Below, piece by piece: positions 23,406 through 35,553 of a DNA stretch of 64,000 nucleotides. The notes beneath the pieces are model-generated. The model had not been told where the DNA came from. It saw only the letters and a list, made by a program, of their open reading frames with translations, and did no database searches. The stretch is from the NCBI RefSeq assembly GCF_914767665.1, contig NC_059504.1, forward strand, positions 10,790,501 to 10,854,500, read 5' to 3'. Source of the DNA: Harmonia axyridis (Eukaryota > Arthropoda > Insecta > Coleoptera > Coccinellidae). The translations under genes and the position numbers were made by a program. Every line of letters begins with the position of its first letter. Positions within the stretch are counted from its first letter, which is position 1.

Positions 23406-23735
23406 GTGCCAAACTTAAGTTAGATATATCAAAAAGGGATGGTGCTATGAGAAAAAAAATTGAGAAAAGAAATCAAACTTCAGCTCCCTGCATCTCGATA
23501 AAATTTTTCTCTTGAATTATCTAAAGAATCTATCATTTTCGTTGGAACCTCAAATTCAGGAAAACCCTGTAAATCCTTTGATTTCAGAAGTGGTAAACTT
23601 TCTGTTATTGCGAAAGCACAATCCATAATTTCAGTTGGAGTATTTCGGAATTCCAGATCTAATTCGCTTGATGCATCCATTTTTGTTTGTTTCAACGCTA
23701 AATATTCAATCATGTAATAAAAAATGTGTATGACA
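23400..23735. repeat. Diverged relative of the 6850-7130 repeat
   Basis: Parallel word order with 6850-7130: GGTGCTATGAGA, then a CATCTCGATAAAA or TATCTCAAAAACA block, TCATTTTCGTTGGAACCTC or TCATTTTCATTTGTACCTCC, and a CCTGTA-AT end. This indicates that part of the older 2091-7542 element is a dispersed repeat. A 77-codon minus frame here has no motif. Confidence 0.45.
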
Positions 23736-25514
23736 TTTTGAAAAGTGCAATTGATATGACAATCAATTCGGATGACAGTTAGATTTTATTCCCTATGTTT
23801 TTAAAAAAGTTGCTGAATATCCATTCCATAACAAGTGATGGAATAAAATTCAGTCAAAATGCTCACGAAACCAGGTGTTGTAGAATTATTAAGTATTACA
23901 TATCAATTGATGGAATATTAACATGTTGAGATCGAATTCGAAATGTTCATGTTAACCAGTCAATTCATGTATGGCATGTAGGACCAAAATATTTGATATC
24001 CGTAACAAAAGAACTGTTGAGTGAATCTAAAACATAGTATGTTTATTTCAATGAGTTATGAATAATTTCCATACCTACTATATATTGTATAACACTTGTG
24101 AATAATTGTTACTGTATCGATTTCGAAGTAATGTTTATCTCATATAGAGACTAATTATAATGAAAAACTATTTATCTTTGTTCATTCCAATGGTTTCAGT
24201 GAAATTAACTGTGTTTGGAATTAATTCAGGCAGTAGATTAAACATACACTTTAAATATGAAGTAGAAAAATCTCATACATATTCGAGATAGTTATCCTTA
24301 ACGATAGACAAATATTTTTGAGATAATACCAGAGAATAAAGATAACAAATGACTTGAAGAGCAGTAAGGAGAGGAAAAATCGTTTTTATTCCCTTCGTTA
24401 TTGCAATAGGAGGCATAACAGTGGCAACATGCACATAGCACCTACTACAGCTTGAAATTAATGCAAGCATATACAAGGATATTCAGGAATCTATTACTTC
24501 GAAGACGTGCAATATCATGAAATCATTTGCTTATTCAGAATGGTAACAGATTTTGGCTTCACGATTATTGTAGAATTAACAATAGCAGATAGTTAATATA
24601 ATCGTCTTCCTGAATGAATTATCTAATATTCCAGTATTTTTCGTATTTCTCTGCCTTTTCACTGCCAGCTCTCATATATTTTCCATAAAGAATAAAATAA
24701 ATATTCCTCGTTCTGTTCTCTAACCCACAAAGGAAAAGAAAAGAGATGACAAGCTAATATTCATTTTGTTTCCTGAACTTTGTGATCCTCTCGTGAATTC
24801 TGGAGCTGAAATTCAATTCAACTACAATGCAATCTAAACTTTTCCGTTCTGTGATAATCCCTGGAAATTTCTCTGAAGCCTAGAAATCAATTTCGACTGC
24901 TGATAATAGATTATATAATACATGACTGAACTTCTACTTGTGCATCGAACGAATATCGTCATTTTTGTAGTAAGTGAATTCCATCCAATCCAGATTGGTT
25001 GATTATCACAGGGCAACAAAAACAATTTTTTTTTGTGCCTGGGATTTTAGAACTGATATTTACTTTATTACTCTACTTTTTTAGATACATCAACTTATCT
25101 ACCAATATGGGTTTCATTCAAGATATTCATTTACGAGAGTTCTAAAATTATTAATGTAGGTACAATGGTTTTATTGTCAGTCTGTAATTGAGTTTATTCC
25201 AGGTATATCTATCATTAGTGGAACCATTGCCTATCAGGTACCTGAACTGACCCTTTTAATCCCTTAACTCGGGTAAGTAAGAGAAAAAAACCATACTTCC
25301 TCCGTTACATATAAAGTTAGTCTTAATGAAGCAATTTGTAAAGGCTCTTGATAAGAATGGGTCATGTTTTGCATATATAGGGGCAGTTGATCACCGAAAA
25401 ACTCAAAGCAGGGATATTGGACGGCCCAAAAATAAGACAATTAATTAAGGATCCTGCCTTCATAAATTCAATGAATCAAGTTGAATGAGTAGCTTGGACA
25501 TCATTTTTGCATTT
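23736..25514. other. AT-rich, nothing recognised
   Basis: 1.8 kb with no supported gene, RNA or transposon end. Confidence 0.5.
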
Positions 25515-25516
25515 AT

Positions 25517-26314
25517 ACAGGGTGTTTCATCATAAACTGGACAAACATATATATTCGTGTAGAGGACATCGGGAGAATCATTTTTGCCTTATACAATATA
25601 TCCCGTTTTCGACGCATAAGCGAGATACAGGGTGTTAAACGTCAATTTTGAGCAATATTCTTATGGGTGTGGTCAGTTTTGTATAACACTCAAAGAAACG
25701 GTTTTTGGTCAAATCTCAGTATTTTTGGGTCCTCTATTCAGAAAAGTTGATGACATCCGAAAAAGGAATTACAAAATGGCGGAAAACCTGCAACGTTTCT
25801 AATTTTTTTTTCCGGTGGTCAAATTGAATTTTAGTTTCTGAATGAACACAATTTTCTAAGAATTTCTGTGCAAACATTTTTTCAAAAATCGAACACAAAT
25901 TTTTTTTTACATGTCTACAGCGATAAAAAAATTTCACCCGAAATGCATGAAATTTTGTACAATTGTACTCCTTCAATTATCAATCACGAATATGAAAACA
26001 GAATTGTAAAATATTAAACGGTTCCGTTACTACAACCATTCAAATGTTTCGTTCAAACCTCCAAAAAAAATTTAGAATGGCTTCTTAGAGTCAAAATTAT
26101 TAAATTATTGCTATTTCCAAAAATTCCGGATGCTAAAATGCATTTATACAAAAATATTTCGGTGAAACTTAGTTGGGAGTCGAACCCTCGATTCCAACGT
26201 AAGTATTAATGAAGAAATTAAGACAGTTTTAAGGGTATTAATATTCGTTGCTAAGCAACGGAAGTTCGTAGCTCATAGAATTCTACTGGTTATTTGAATT
26301 TCACTGAATATAAT
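25517..26314 (+). repeat. Left terminal inverted repeat (~798 bp)
   Basis: The inner edge is GAATTTCACTGAATATAAT, just past the start of the transposase reading region. An 80-codon minus frame in this arm recurs as a plus frame in the right arm. It is simply the repeat translated, with 5 or so residue differences. Confidence 0.85.
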
Positions 26315-26353
26315 TTCGCAAGTATCGTGACACGAATTTGTTTGGAAACGAAA

Positions 26354-27056
26354 ATGAAATATTCTCTTTTGGAAAAAAATGATATATGCAGGCTTATTAT
26401 GAAGCGAATTGCTCAGGCAGAAAAGCATGGGAAATTTACTCCCGCAGATTTCCAAGCAGAAATTTGCCGAACTTCACAACTTCTTATGAAACAGTACGCA
26501 AATTACGTGAAGAAGGAAGTTTGCACCGGAAAAAGAAGGAAACAATAAGAACAAACGATGATCGCATCCTTAATTTAGTAGGAGATAACCCAATGATTTC
26601 AACAAGAACTCTTTCGAACCACCCTCCAGTGAATAAAAGTAAAACTACTGTTTGGAGAGTACTCAGAAGGAACAGCTTCCATCCGTTCCATTTCCAACTT
26701 TGCCAAATTTTAGAAGACGGTGATTTTCATAGAAGAAAAGAATTCTGTCAGTTTATTCTGAGAAGAGTACGTGGAAATAGGGATTTTCCCCATCAAATTT
26801 TATTTACGGATGAAGCTACTTTTCATAGGGATGGTTTCTTCAACAGAAAAAATAATATTTTACGGCATAGAGAAAATCCGCATGCCACGGTATCAAAAAA
26901 TAACCAGAAGAGGTTTTCAGTTAATGTTTGGGCGGGAATAAAAAATAAATTCATTATCGGACCATACATTCTTCCTCAAACATTGACTGGAAACGGCTAT
27001 TATCACCTCCTGACGGAGTTTCTGCCAGATCTTCTTGAAGATATTCCGCTGAGTCA
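26354..27056 (+). pseudogene. Truncated IS630/Tc1-type transposase
   Basis: Translation begins at the ATG at 26354 with MKYSLLEKNDI. It changes frame near 26385 and then reads EANCSGRKAWEIY and YETVRKLREEGSLHRKKK (HTH/linker). A catalytic domain start follows: FPHQILFTDEATFHRDGFFNRKN (first Asp in TDEA), then NQKRFSVNVWAGI, FIIGPYILP and LLTEFLPDLLEDIP. The sequence is cut by the right inverted arm before the second and third acidic residues. About 235 codons remain of an expected ~350. Inactive because of the missing half and the frameshift. Confidence 0.75.
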
Positions 27057-27057
27057 G

Positions 27058-27854
27058 ATTATATTCAGTGAAATTCAAATAACCAGTAGAATTCTATGAG
27101 CTACGAACTTCCGTTGCTTAGCAACGAATATTAATATCCTTAGAACTGTCTTAATTTCTTCATTAATACTTACGTTGGAATCGAGGGTTCGACTCCCAAC
27201 TAAGTTTCACCGAATTTTTTTTGTATAAATGCATTTTAGCATCCGGAATTTTTGGAAATAGCAATAATTTAATAATTTTGACTCTAAGAAGCCATTCTAA
27301 ATTTCTTTTGGAGGTTTGAACGAAACATTTGAATGGTTGTAGTAACGGAACCGTTTAATATTTTACAATTCTGTTTTCATATTCGTGATTGATAATTGAC
27401 GGAGTACAATTGTACAAAATTTCATCCATTTCGGGTGAAATTTTTTTATCGCTGTAGACATGTAAAAAAAAATTTGTGTTCGATTTTTGAAAAAAATTTT
27501 GCACAGAAATTCTTAGAAAATTGTGTTCATTCAGAAACTAAAATTCAATTTGACCACCGGAAAAAAAAATTAGAAACGTTGCAGGTTTTCCGCCATTTTG
27601 TAATTCTTTTTTCGGATTTCATCAACTTTTCTGAATAGAGGACCCAAAAATACTGAGATTTGACCAAAAACCGTTTCTTTGAGTGTTATACAAAACTGAC
27701 CACACCCATAAGAATATTGCTCAAAATTGACGTTTAACACCCTGTATCTCGCTTATGCGTCGAAAACGGGATATATTATATAAGCCAAAAATGATTCTCC
27801 CGATGTCCTCTACACGAATATATATGTTTGTCCAGTTTATGATGAAACACCCTG
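27058..27854 (-). repeat. Right terminal inverted repeat (~797 bp)
   Basis: Inverted partner of 25517-26314. It abuts the transposase fragment after the codons for a Pro-Leu-Ser-Gln stretch. Confidence 0.85.
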
Positions 27855-27856
27855 TA

Positions 27857-30800
27857 TAAAATTTTCTAGACAAACATAAAGATCAAAACTATTTTGAAAT
27901 GGTTAACAAAATGCTCAAGAGTTTCAAATCCTTAGGGTGCAAAATGAGTATTTAAATATACTATTTACACAGCCGCTTAGACCGTTTTACAGAAAATTTA
28001 GAAGACATGGGAAGGAACAAGGTGAAAGATTTCACCAAGATATTAAAGTTATGGAGGATTGTTACCAAGGAATATGAGACAAGCACATGATGGCAGATTA
28101 CTGCTGGAATTTAAAAAAAACTGTTGATAAAAACATTCGAGAATGTCGCGGAAAAATATTTCGAAGTGTTGCGTGACTATTCGATATACGACAAAATAGT
28201 GTATTTTATATAACTAAAATCAAAATTTCGTTTCTACTTTTTTTATTACACTTACGGAATTGAGTCAAAATAATGTAACTTATATTTCTCTAAAATTGTA
28301 TACCTCAAAAATTCGAGCTACTAATTTGAAATGAATACGTTATTTGAATTCAGGACATCAAATTGATATAGAATCAGCTCAAAAATCCTCGACACCAAAA
28401 CAGCTGTTTCCCTACGATTATTGTAACATATCATAAGTTCTATGATAATTCTTCCAATCCTATCAAAACTAACTACTTTCGAATACTACAAAAAAAAATT
28501 GTAGAAAATGGTTCACCAACTCTATCCCTTTGATTATAAATTAAGCACTTCAGGTCAACCTGAATTCAAAAAGAGCATTGAATTTCCCATGAAATTTTTA
28601 ACAATACTCTAAAAGATATAACCTGGATGGAATGAACCACCCCTTGAAATTTATGTCCTATCACAGAAGTGTTGATGGTCCTCTATAAATTTTGCATTCA
28701 TAAATCATATAACACCACATCAACAGCTTGGGTGATAAAAATATTTCTCACATAAAATAGGAAAATATCCCTGCTTTCAATCAGTTTCGAGATCGATCAT
28801 CTCGGTAATCTTCACGAAGTGTTCCATTAATCAAGTGACGTTCACGTCAATACCGGATTAATGTGGTGGAAACACCAATAACCTGAGGAGATATATATAT
28901 ATATATATATATATATACAGTACGAAACTCTTCGAATGCTCCTTGAACTGATAACGTTGTAATATTTGTGGCTCAATTCAATTGATATGAAAATTCTCTA
29001 GTCTAGTGAAATTCGCCCATTGACTATGCTATTAAAATTATCTACATGAAGTAGGTATTCATAAACAAATGAGTAAGTGAGTTTTTTGGCAAAACTACCA
29101 TTTATGATGTAGATGAATCTTCATTCAAATGTGCCAACTTTTTTCTAGAGTGTGGTTTTGTATTAGCTTGTAATTAAGCCATTACAAGTCTATTCGCATT
29201 TTAGTTCTTATTTTTCCTAAAAGATTATATTCAGAGCTGCTCGATCTATTTGTCTATGCATAATTGCAAATAACATTACTCGAATCACTATTTTCTTCGA
29301 ATTGTTGTTATTTTATTTTTAAAATTATACTACTCAACTTTCCTATGAGATAAAATTAAAATTCCCAGAAGATAAAAAATGAAATTCCTGAAAGATATAA
29401 ATGAAATTCCTAGAAGATGAAGATAAAATGATTACATTTCATGAAACTAATGTTTTATTGTTTTTTTGCCTTCTCAAAATTTGGAAAGTATTCGTACAGT
29501 TATTTATATACATTGTGAGACCTTGTAAGATTAGAAAGTCAAATAATTAAAACCAATTAATTCTTTGAAACAACGTTCCCTGCAAACAGATTCGATGCAC
29601 TTCAGTAATTCTCCACCTCGACAGAAAAACATTGTAATTAGATCACAGGGTAATCAGAGATCAAAACATTCGTGAAGATCGATAGTAATTAAATAACATT
29701 CTTTTGCTGTGATAAACAGGCTGGAAAAATCTCTCTGTGATTAGACAAATCCTATTGAAGTCTTTTGCATTTCGCTCTTTAATGGGTATACTCATAAATT
29801 GATTGGATTAAGTAATTAAAAAGTTTCATTGTGTTGTAAACTGTAGTCGGACTATGAGATTATGAGATAATAACTTTGGGCTGCTTGAACGTTATCATTT
29901 TGTTAGATTATACGGATAATAAGTTCAAATCAGTTTAGTTTTGGTTTTCAAAGGAATCTTCTTGATGCTGAAGAGTATTATCGGTCCTTTGAAGGTTGGA
30001 CTGAATTTCCCCAACACCAGTTAGAAGACGAGACTGGTCTCATTTAATGATTTGCCGATGAATAGTAGAATACATTAGTATCGATCTTAAAAAGTGGGAG
30101 ATGCTTACTTCTGTGTGGTCAAGGTATAGGAGCCAATGTATACTGCATACTGATCATACAGATCCTTCCATTTCGATGAGCTTTATTCGAGTGGGAAGAA
30201 GTGTGAAGTTATAAAAATATTGAAATAATCTTTCAGTGTAATGTCGATATGATAATTCAATACAATGAAAATTTCCCACAATGCTATATAATTTTCTCCT
30301 ACAAGAATATCTAAAATTATCGAAAGAAGATGTTAAAAGAATGAAAAAAACTATCGGAATAGGGTGGACTCGAACCCAGGTTTTTTGTCATCAAAATATT
30401 GAGTCAAAAATGTTTAATTTTGCTTGTTATGAAATATTTCATTATTTCAACTATCATTGAATATCATTTGTTATATTTTTATTTCATTTGTATTCTCAAG
30501 ATTCATTATTATATAAAATCAGGGCACATTTTCTGGAAAATTACCACACTCCAATCCACAATTACCAAGAGGTAGAGATGCTCCAGTCTTCGCTTGGAGT
30601 TAGCTATCAATAAGCTCCTCCTCTTCTTTTTTTCTTTTCCAGATGCGCAAAATGCGGCAAAACTTCTTCAACCTGAAGTTATGAACTAATGGGAAAGTCC
30701 GTATTTCATCTTATCCAGCAGAGTCTATAGATCAAAACTTGGTAATTTCCCAATAAATTTATAACGAGACTGTAAAAGCAAGGAAAATGTCCCTCATTGA

Positions 30801-30985
30801 TTTATCCGTCCATCAACTTTATCCATTTTTCGGGCTGGCAGCCAACTCCGACTCATTTTGAATCCATAACTTTTCCGAGATTCAATATATAATATAGAAC
30901 TTCGGCGAAAAAATATGTCCACAATAATCTACAGCCCCATTTTCATCTTATTGTACATGGTTAGTTCTTAAAACTCGTTGTTTAT
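27857..30985. other. AT-rich, simple repeats only
   Basis: An (AT)n microsatellite lies at 28891-28917. A 22-24 bp tandem unit (AAATTCC-AGAAGAT-AAATG variants, three copies) lies at about 29358-29425. No gene or transposon is recognised in this 3 kb. Confidence 0.5.
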
Positions 30986-30989
30986 ATGG

Positions 30990-31920
30990 AACGGGTGTTT
31001 TTTTTTCGAGGTATATAACTTTAATTTGGTATTCCTGTTCAAGATGGCGACCGATTTAACAGCTGTCAAGTGATTTATTCTCAGTTTGGTTTGGCAATTC
31101 ATCATGAATGGACTCACGCCTCAACAACGCTTGCAAATAGTGCAATTTCAGTTCGAAAATAATGGTTCTGTGCGGAATACGTATCGCGCACTACGTCCAT
31201 TTTATTTTAATTAGCGATGAAGCGCACTTCTGGTTGAATGGCTAAGTCAACAAACAAAACTGCCGCATTTGGAGTGAAACTAATCCTCAAGTGTATGTCG
31301 AAACACCGTTACATCCAGAAAAACTGACTGTTTGTTGCGCTTTATGGGCTGGAGGAATCTTTGATCCGTACTTCTTCAAAAACAATGATGACCAGAACGT
31401 TACAGTCAATGGTGATCGGTATAGAGCCATGATTACTTACTTTTTCATTCCTGGATTGAACAACCATGATGTCCAGGAGCTGTGGTTCCAACAAGACGGC
31501 GCAAAATGTCACACAGCTCGTGCCACAATCGATTTATAGAAAGACACGTTTGGTAACCGCCTAATTTCACGTTTTGGACCTGTGAATTGGCCTCCAAGAT
31601 CTTGTGATTTAACACCACCAGACAACTTTCTGTGGGGCTATGTAAAGTCATTGTTCTATGCGGATAAGCCACAAACCCTTCACCATTTGGAAGACAATAT
31701 TCGCCGTGTTATTGCCGATATACGGCCACAAATGTTGGAAAGAGTAATCGAAAATTGGACGTCCAGATTTGACTACATCCGAGCCAGCCGTGGTCATATG
31801 CCAGAAATCATATTTGAAATATAATGCCACAAGATTATCTCGCGGATAAATAAAATTCATATCAATCGAATAATCCATCGTTGTTTCATTGCAATTTAAA
31901 GTTCTAAAAAGAAACCCTTA
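30990..31920 (+). mobile_element. IS630/mariner-type element, internally deleted
   Basis: The left end GGGTGTTTTTTTTTCGAGG..AACTTTAA (about 30993-31024) is roughly complementary to the right end TTTAAAGTTCTAAAAAGAAACCC (about 31896-31918). Length about 0.93 kb. The transposase inside has lost its middle N-terminal part. Confidence 0.6.
31104..31824 (+). pseudogene. IS630/mariner-type transposase, deleted and stopped
   Basis: Starts MNGLTPQQRLQIVQFQFENN with an HTH start. A deletion then joins YRALRPF directly to LISDEAHFWLNG (first catalytic Asp). The catalytic domain continues with NKQNCRIWSE, EKLTVCCALWAGGIF, QNVTVNGDRY, LWFQQDGAKCHTA (second Asp) and VNWPPRSCDLTPPDNFLWGYVK (third Asp in CDLTP). 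The tail includes MLERVIENWTSRFDYIRASRG. In-frame stops occur near 31215 and 31537, and there is a frame break. About 120 N-terminal residues are missing. Inactive. Confidence 0.8.
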
Positions 31921-32703
31921 ACAAAGCACTGATATATTTTAAGAATAATCATGAATAAAAACTACAAAAAATCATTACAAAAGAGGTAAAACTATGATTT
32001 TGTGGGGAAATAATCAACATTCTTACGTCGTGGTGATCCCTCTTAAGAACCAACACCTCTGTATTTCAGCGCGTTTTAAATTGTAAACAATGGCTGTGAT
32101 GTTTTTTATTTTATAACTGTATTATCCTGAACAGTGTTCTGAAACTCATTATTTTCCTGAGACGAAAAGTCTGACATTCTTCCACCTCCTCAAACTTCCC
32201 CACAGACCACAATTTCAGTGAACCAGACAAAAAAAATATACACCAATTTAACCGAACTGTGAACGGCAGAAACTGGACTTTTTTCTTGTCTCGGGAATGT
32301 AGGTGCTAAATTCTCAAATTTTTACATCTCGATAAGTACGAGACCGTCGTCGGCCGAGTTTTCGGTAAAAAGAATAATATTATTCAGATGAAAGAACTTC
32401 CAGAGGGGGGGCGGGTTGTTATGAAATAGGAGCGTAGAAGGTGAGCGATGCCTTAGTGGGAGGATTTGAATAAGGAATGCAAATCTATAGCATGTTCTTC
32501 CTTTGAGCTTTACGTAGACAATGTTGAAGAGGAACGATGAGAATTCGGTTTGATGGTTTCGGGTGGGTTCTTTCTGAGAGATTGAGCCATGTTATTCGGA
32601 TGAGGGAATCTGCATATCTATGATCGATCTGACAATGAACATGGATTTCTAGGCGGGAATAAATCATAGAGAACATGTGAATGGAACCTTCAACTGGGAT
32701 ATA
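31921..32703. other. Non-coding, nothing recognised
   Basis: AT-rich then mixed composition, with no supported feature. Confidence 0.45.
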
Positions 32704-32705
32704 CA

Positions 32706-34177
32706 CTGATCAACAATTGCTAGGGATCACTTATGAACTTCTCTTCATTTGTATTTTTTTCAAGTTATCTCGTGAATATCTGTACATTATATGTTCTCTA
32801 AGGAAAAAGTAAGATGTTTTGAGTTGATTACATCAAAGTCTTCCTCACTTCATCGGCTCTTGTTCGATTATTATCTGTAGGCTGTTACAGGTGGAGTGAA
32901 AAGCAATGAGGTATTTGTTATTAAATCTGTTTTTTCTCTCGTTCAAACACAGGTGACAATAATTGAAGAAATGTGAACAATATCAGCTTATCAGTCATGC
33001 CGAGAAGACATTTGGCTCCTGTGCAACTGGACCAAATCATACGGTGGATACAGGAAGGTTTGTCCCAGCGAGAAGTGTCCCGGCGGTTGAATGTTTCGCA
33101 AAGTGTCGTGAGTCGGGCTTGGAATAGGTTCATACAAAACGACTCAGTAGCTTATGTTCATGGGGGAGGTCGGCAACGCAGTACAACAGCTGCCCAAGAT
33201 CGTCTTTTGATCCTCAATGCTAGGAGAAATCCCACTTACCCGACGTCGCGGCTCAATAGATCACTGAGAGTTGCAACAGGAGTTGTAATTTCGGACCAGA
33301 CTGTAAGACGACGACTACATGTTCGTGGTTTGAGAGCACGTAGGAGGGTACAACATCCCCGTTTGAATAGGGAACACCGGGTTCATCGACGGCAATGGGC
33401 TGAGGATCACCGCAATTGGACACTTGAAGATTGGAGCCGATGTTTATTTACTGATGAGTCTAGATTTCGTTTGGTCAACTCCGTTGGACGTATTCTTGCT
33501 TGGAGGGAAAGAGGTCGAAGGTATGCAGAACAGTTTATGGTACCCACAACAGCTTTTGGCGGAGGTTCTATATGTGTATGGGGAGGCATTTGATTGAACC
33601 AACGCACAGAGTTGGTTGTTCTGCAGAACACCACCATGACCAGCCAGAGATATCACGATATGATTATTGAACCCATAATTGTTCCGTTTGCGGCTGCCGT
33701 GGGTGAGAATTTCATTTTAATTGACGATAATGCTCGTCCACACCGTAGTCGTCTGGTTAATGAAGCGCTAGAAACTCATGCTATTGATAGGATGGACTGG
33801 CCAGCTCACTCTCCAGACATGAATTGCATCGAACATGTCTGGTCTGAGATGTCTAGACAATTGTCAACCTTAGAACAACCGATCAATAATCTGGAGGACC
33901 TTTCTAACGCTTTACGTGATATTTGGACGAATTTGCCCCAAAATTTTATAAATCGTTTGATCGAAAGTATGCCTCGTAGGGTAGAATGCTTGAGACGAGC
34001 TCGTGGGGGACCAACTAGGTACTAGCTTAACCGAAACTTCGGCCTTCTTGTGGTTTCATCATAAAATTTTTATGTTATTCAAACACAGAATTTTGAGTGT
34101 TCCTAATAAAGTCTTTTTTTCTCTTTAACTTTCCATTTTTTCATTCTTTTCTCAAGTGAACCATATTATCAACTGAA
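32706..34177 (+). mobile_element. Tc1-like DD34E element, nearly intact
   Basis: About 1.47 kb. The left end (TGATCAACAATTGCTAGGGATCACTT near 32706) and right end (AAGTGAACCATATTATCAACT near 34154-34173) are imperfect inverted repeats. A nearly full-length transposase lies between. The flanking TA cannot be fixed exactly. Confidence 0.65.
32997..34025 (+). pseudogene. Tc1-like transposase with a single in-frame TGA
   Basis: The ATG at 32997 gives MPRRHLAPVQLDQI; a GTG upstream at 32973 is not needed. The first HTH is at about residues 10-40 (LSQREVSRRLNVSQSVVSR). The second HTH and linker follow (GGGRQRST .. SDQTVRRRLHVRGL). The catalytic DDE core is FTDESRF, LIDDNARPH and HSPDMNCIEHVW; I count 34 residues between the second Asp and Glu, so DD34E. 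The only lesion I see is a TGA at 33591-33593, in the position after VWGGI. Both sides of it remain in the same frame, about 343 codons in total. One substitution may separate it from an intact gene. Confidence 0.85.
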
Positions 34178-34279
34178 AATACTCTGATATCTGACTAAAT
34201 TTTATGTTCGCTGTCAGAGCTGTCATTGAAAATATAACTTTTTTTTCATGGTTTGAGGCACCAGCTGACGTATAATCAA

Positions 34280-35351
34280 AAATAAAATAAAACGAAGTAA
34301 TTTCCACTATGTTATTTAATTGTTAGCAACAATTGTTTCGCCACACTGTGGCTTCATCAGGCTACATTTCTGAACTGATAAGAGTACAAAGGTTTTCGGA
34401 ATCTTATATAGGAACAAAATTGACACAAAAATATTCGAAAGGGTATAAATTACAAAGTTATATTGGACCATTTACAGCCTGGGATTTCCAAACTATCGGA
34501 AGAAATTCAATAAAGGGGATGAGTTTACATCCGTTTGTTCGTTCAACAGAATATTTTGGGTATTATACCTGTTTATTTCCAGGGATTCTAAGAGTGTTAG
34601 TCTTAAGCTCTTGTTTTCTAAATGAAGAATTTTAAAGTTATTATTGAAGGTATGGTCCCATTCTTTTAAGTGATTCGCGTAGGTTGAAAACGAACTATCA
34701 GATGTATAACTCTTTTGGTGTTCCTTTATCCTTTTATTGAACGATCTTCCTGTTTGTCCAATATAAACCATAGGGCAATCATTACAGGTTAACTTGTAGA
34801 CACCGGATTTAGTTTCTTTATCTGTTTTGTCTTTATTGTTTTTAATGAACATCTCTAAGTTGTTACTTGTTTTGAAGGATATTGTGTAATTGAATTTTGT
34901 TTTCAAGTATTTAGCAATCTTTTCAGAAATATTATTAACATAAGTTAACGAAAAAAATTTAGTATCAATACCATAATTTACCTTAGGGTATGTTAGACTC
35001 AAAGCTTGCTTTCTTTGTTTATTCCTCAAAATTTGATCAATAACATGTGGACTGTAACAGTTATTCACAGCTATTTGTTTAATTAAATTTAATTCTTTAC
35101 AAAAATTAGCATGATTCATAGGTATATTGATTAATCTATGGATCATACAATTGTATGCAGCCATTTTTTGGTTTAACGGGTGGTTAGAAGTAGCATGGAT
35201 GGTAGTATCAGTATGTGTAGGTTTTCTAAAAATACTGAAACTATGATAGTTATTATTTCTGGTAATTGTTAAATCAAGAAAGTTGAGAGAATTGTTATGT
35301 TCAATTTCAGAAGTGAATTTGATACTTGGGTGAATGTTATTGATAAATTCA
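34280..35351 (-). repeat. PLE inverted arm, left
   Basis: Inverted copy of 35367-36438, equal length. The outer edge is AAATAAAATAAAACG and lacks the 41-bp tail found on the right side. The inner edge is TTGATAAATTCA. Confidence 0.95.
34324..34364 (-). ncRNA. Hammerhead-ribozyme-like motif, left arm
   Basis: Mirror copy of 36354-36394. On the minus strand it reads TAGC, CTGATGA, a 5-bp hairpin, GAAAC, a short stem, and GCTA. Hammerhead ribozymes are known in PLE pseudo-LTRs. One extra A lies between CTGATGA and stem II compared with the consensus, so activity is not assured. Confidence 0.55.
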
Positions 35352-35359
35352 TTTATCAT
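34493..35359 (-). CDS. PLE RT C-terminus plus GIY-YIG endonuclease (left arm)
   Basis: 288 codons. The start ATG is created by the centre sequence, so the frame is a truncated PLE ORF and the native start is missing. Residues 20-66 match the end of a PLE reverse transcriptase (NFLDLTI, FRKPTHTDTTIHA, HPLNQK). Residues 186-262 form the GIY-YIG nuclease: GVY at 186-188, Cys192 and Cys195 (zinc-binding CxxC typical of PLE), YIG at 199-201, Arg205, His214, and acidic residues ESLE near 258-261. The native role is to nick target DNA during retrotransposition. Without the RT palm it cannot prime synthesis alone, but it might still make nuclease. Confidence 0.8.
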   Translation of the reverse strand: MINEFINNIHPSIKFTSEIEHNNSLNFLDLTITRNNNYHSFSIFRKPTHTDTTIHATSNHPLNQKMAAYNCMIHRLINIPMNHANFCKELNLIKQIAVNNCYSPHVIDQILRNKQRKQALSLTYPKVNYGIDTKFFSLTYVNNISEKIAKYLKTKFNYTISFKTSNNLEMFIKNNKDKTDKETKSGVYKLTCNDCPMVYIGQTGRSFNKRIKEHQKSYTSDSSFSTYANHLKEWDHTFNNNFKILHLENKSLRLTLLESLEINRYNTQNILLNEQTDVNSSPLLNFFR

Positions 35360-35366
35360 TTATCAT
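35352..35366. other. Centre of the PLE palindrome
   Basis: Fifteen unpaired bases, TTTATCATTTATCAT, between the inverted arms. It contains a short internal repeat of TTTATCAT-like units, possibly from slippage at the junction. Confidence 0.85.
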
Positions 35367-35553
35367 TGAATTTATCAATAACATTCACCCAAGTATCAAA
35401 TTCACTTCTGAAATTGAACATAACAATTCTCTCAACTTTCTTGATTTAACAATTACCAGAAATAATAACTATCATAGTTTCAGTATTTTTAGAAAACCTA
35501 CACATACTGATACTACCATCCATGCTACTTCTAACCACCCGTTAAACCAAAAA

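Larger units (their letters stand above)
25517..27854 (+). mobile_element. DNA transposon with ~800-bp terminal inverted repeats
   Basis: The ends are CAGGGTGTTTCATCATAAAC (25517) and its complement ending at 27854, both flanked by TA (25515-25516, 27855-27856). Total 2,338 bp. The left arm 25517-26314 and right arm 27058-27854 are inverted copies that differ by a few substitutions and indels. The 743-bp centre carries the N-terminal half of an IS630/Tc1-type transposase. The arms run into the coding region: the right arm replaces the missing C-terminal half. It therefore looks like a foldback derivative of a longer element. Confidence 0.85.

Noticed and set aside
25734..25976. 80-codon frame, with a near-identical one at 27396-27638, as a conserved small protein
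   Set aside because: The two frames are just the inverted terminal repeats translated; similarity is explained by DNA identity.
26165..26205. GGGTTCGACTCCC-type B box inside the long terminal repeats (also near 27180)
   Set aside because: No cloverleaf can be built around it; the T stem has only about three pairs and D and anticodon arms are missing.
30361..30395. GGGTTCGAGTCC B-box-like word on the minus strand
   Set aside because: No other tRNA arm nearby and no A box at the right distance.
34333..34635. 100-codon frames at 34333-34635 and 36083-36385
   Set aside because: Antisense shadows of the PLE nuclease frames and 3' region.
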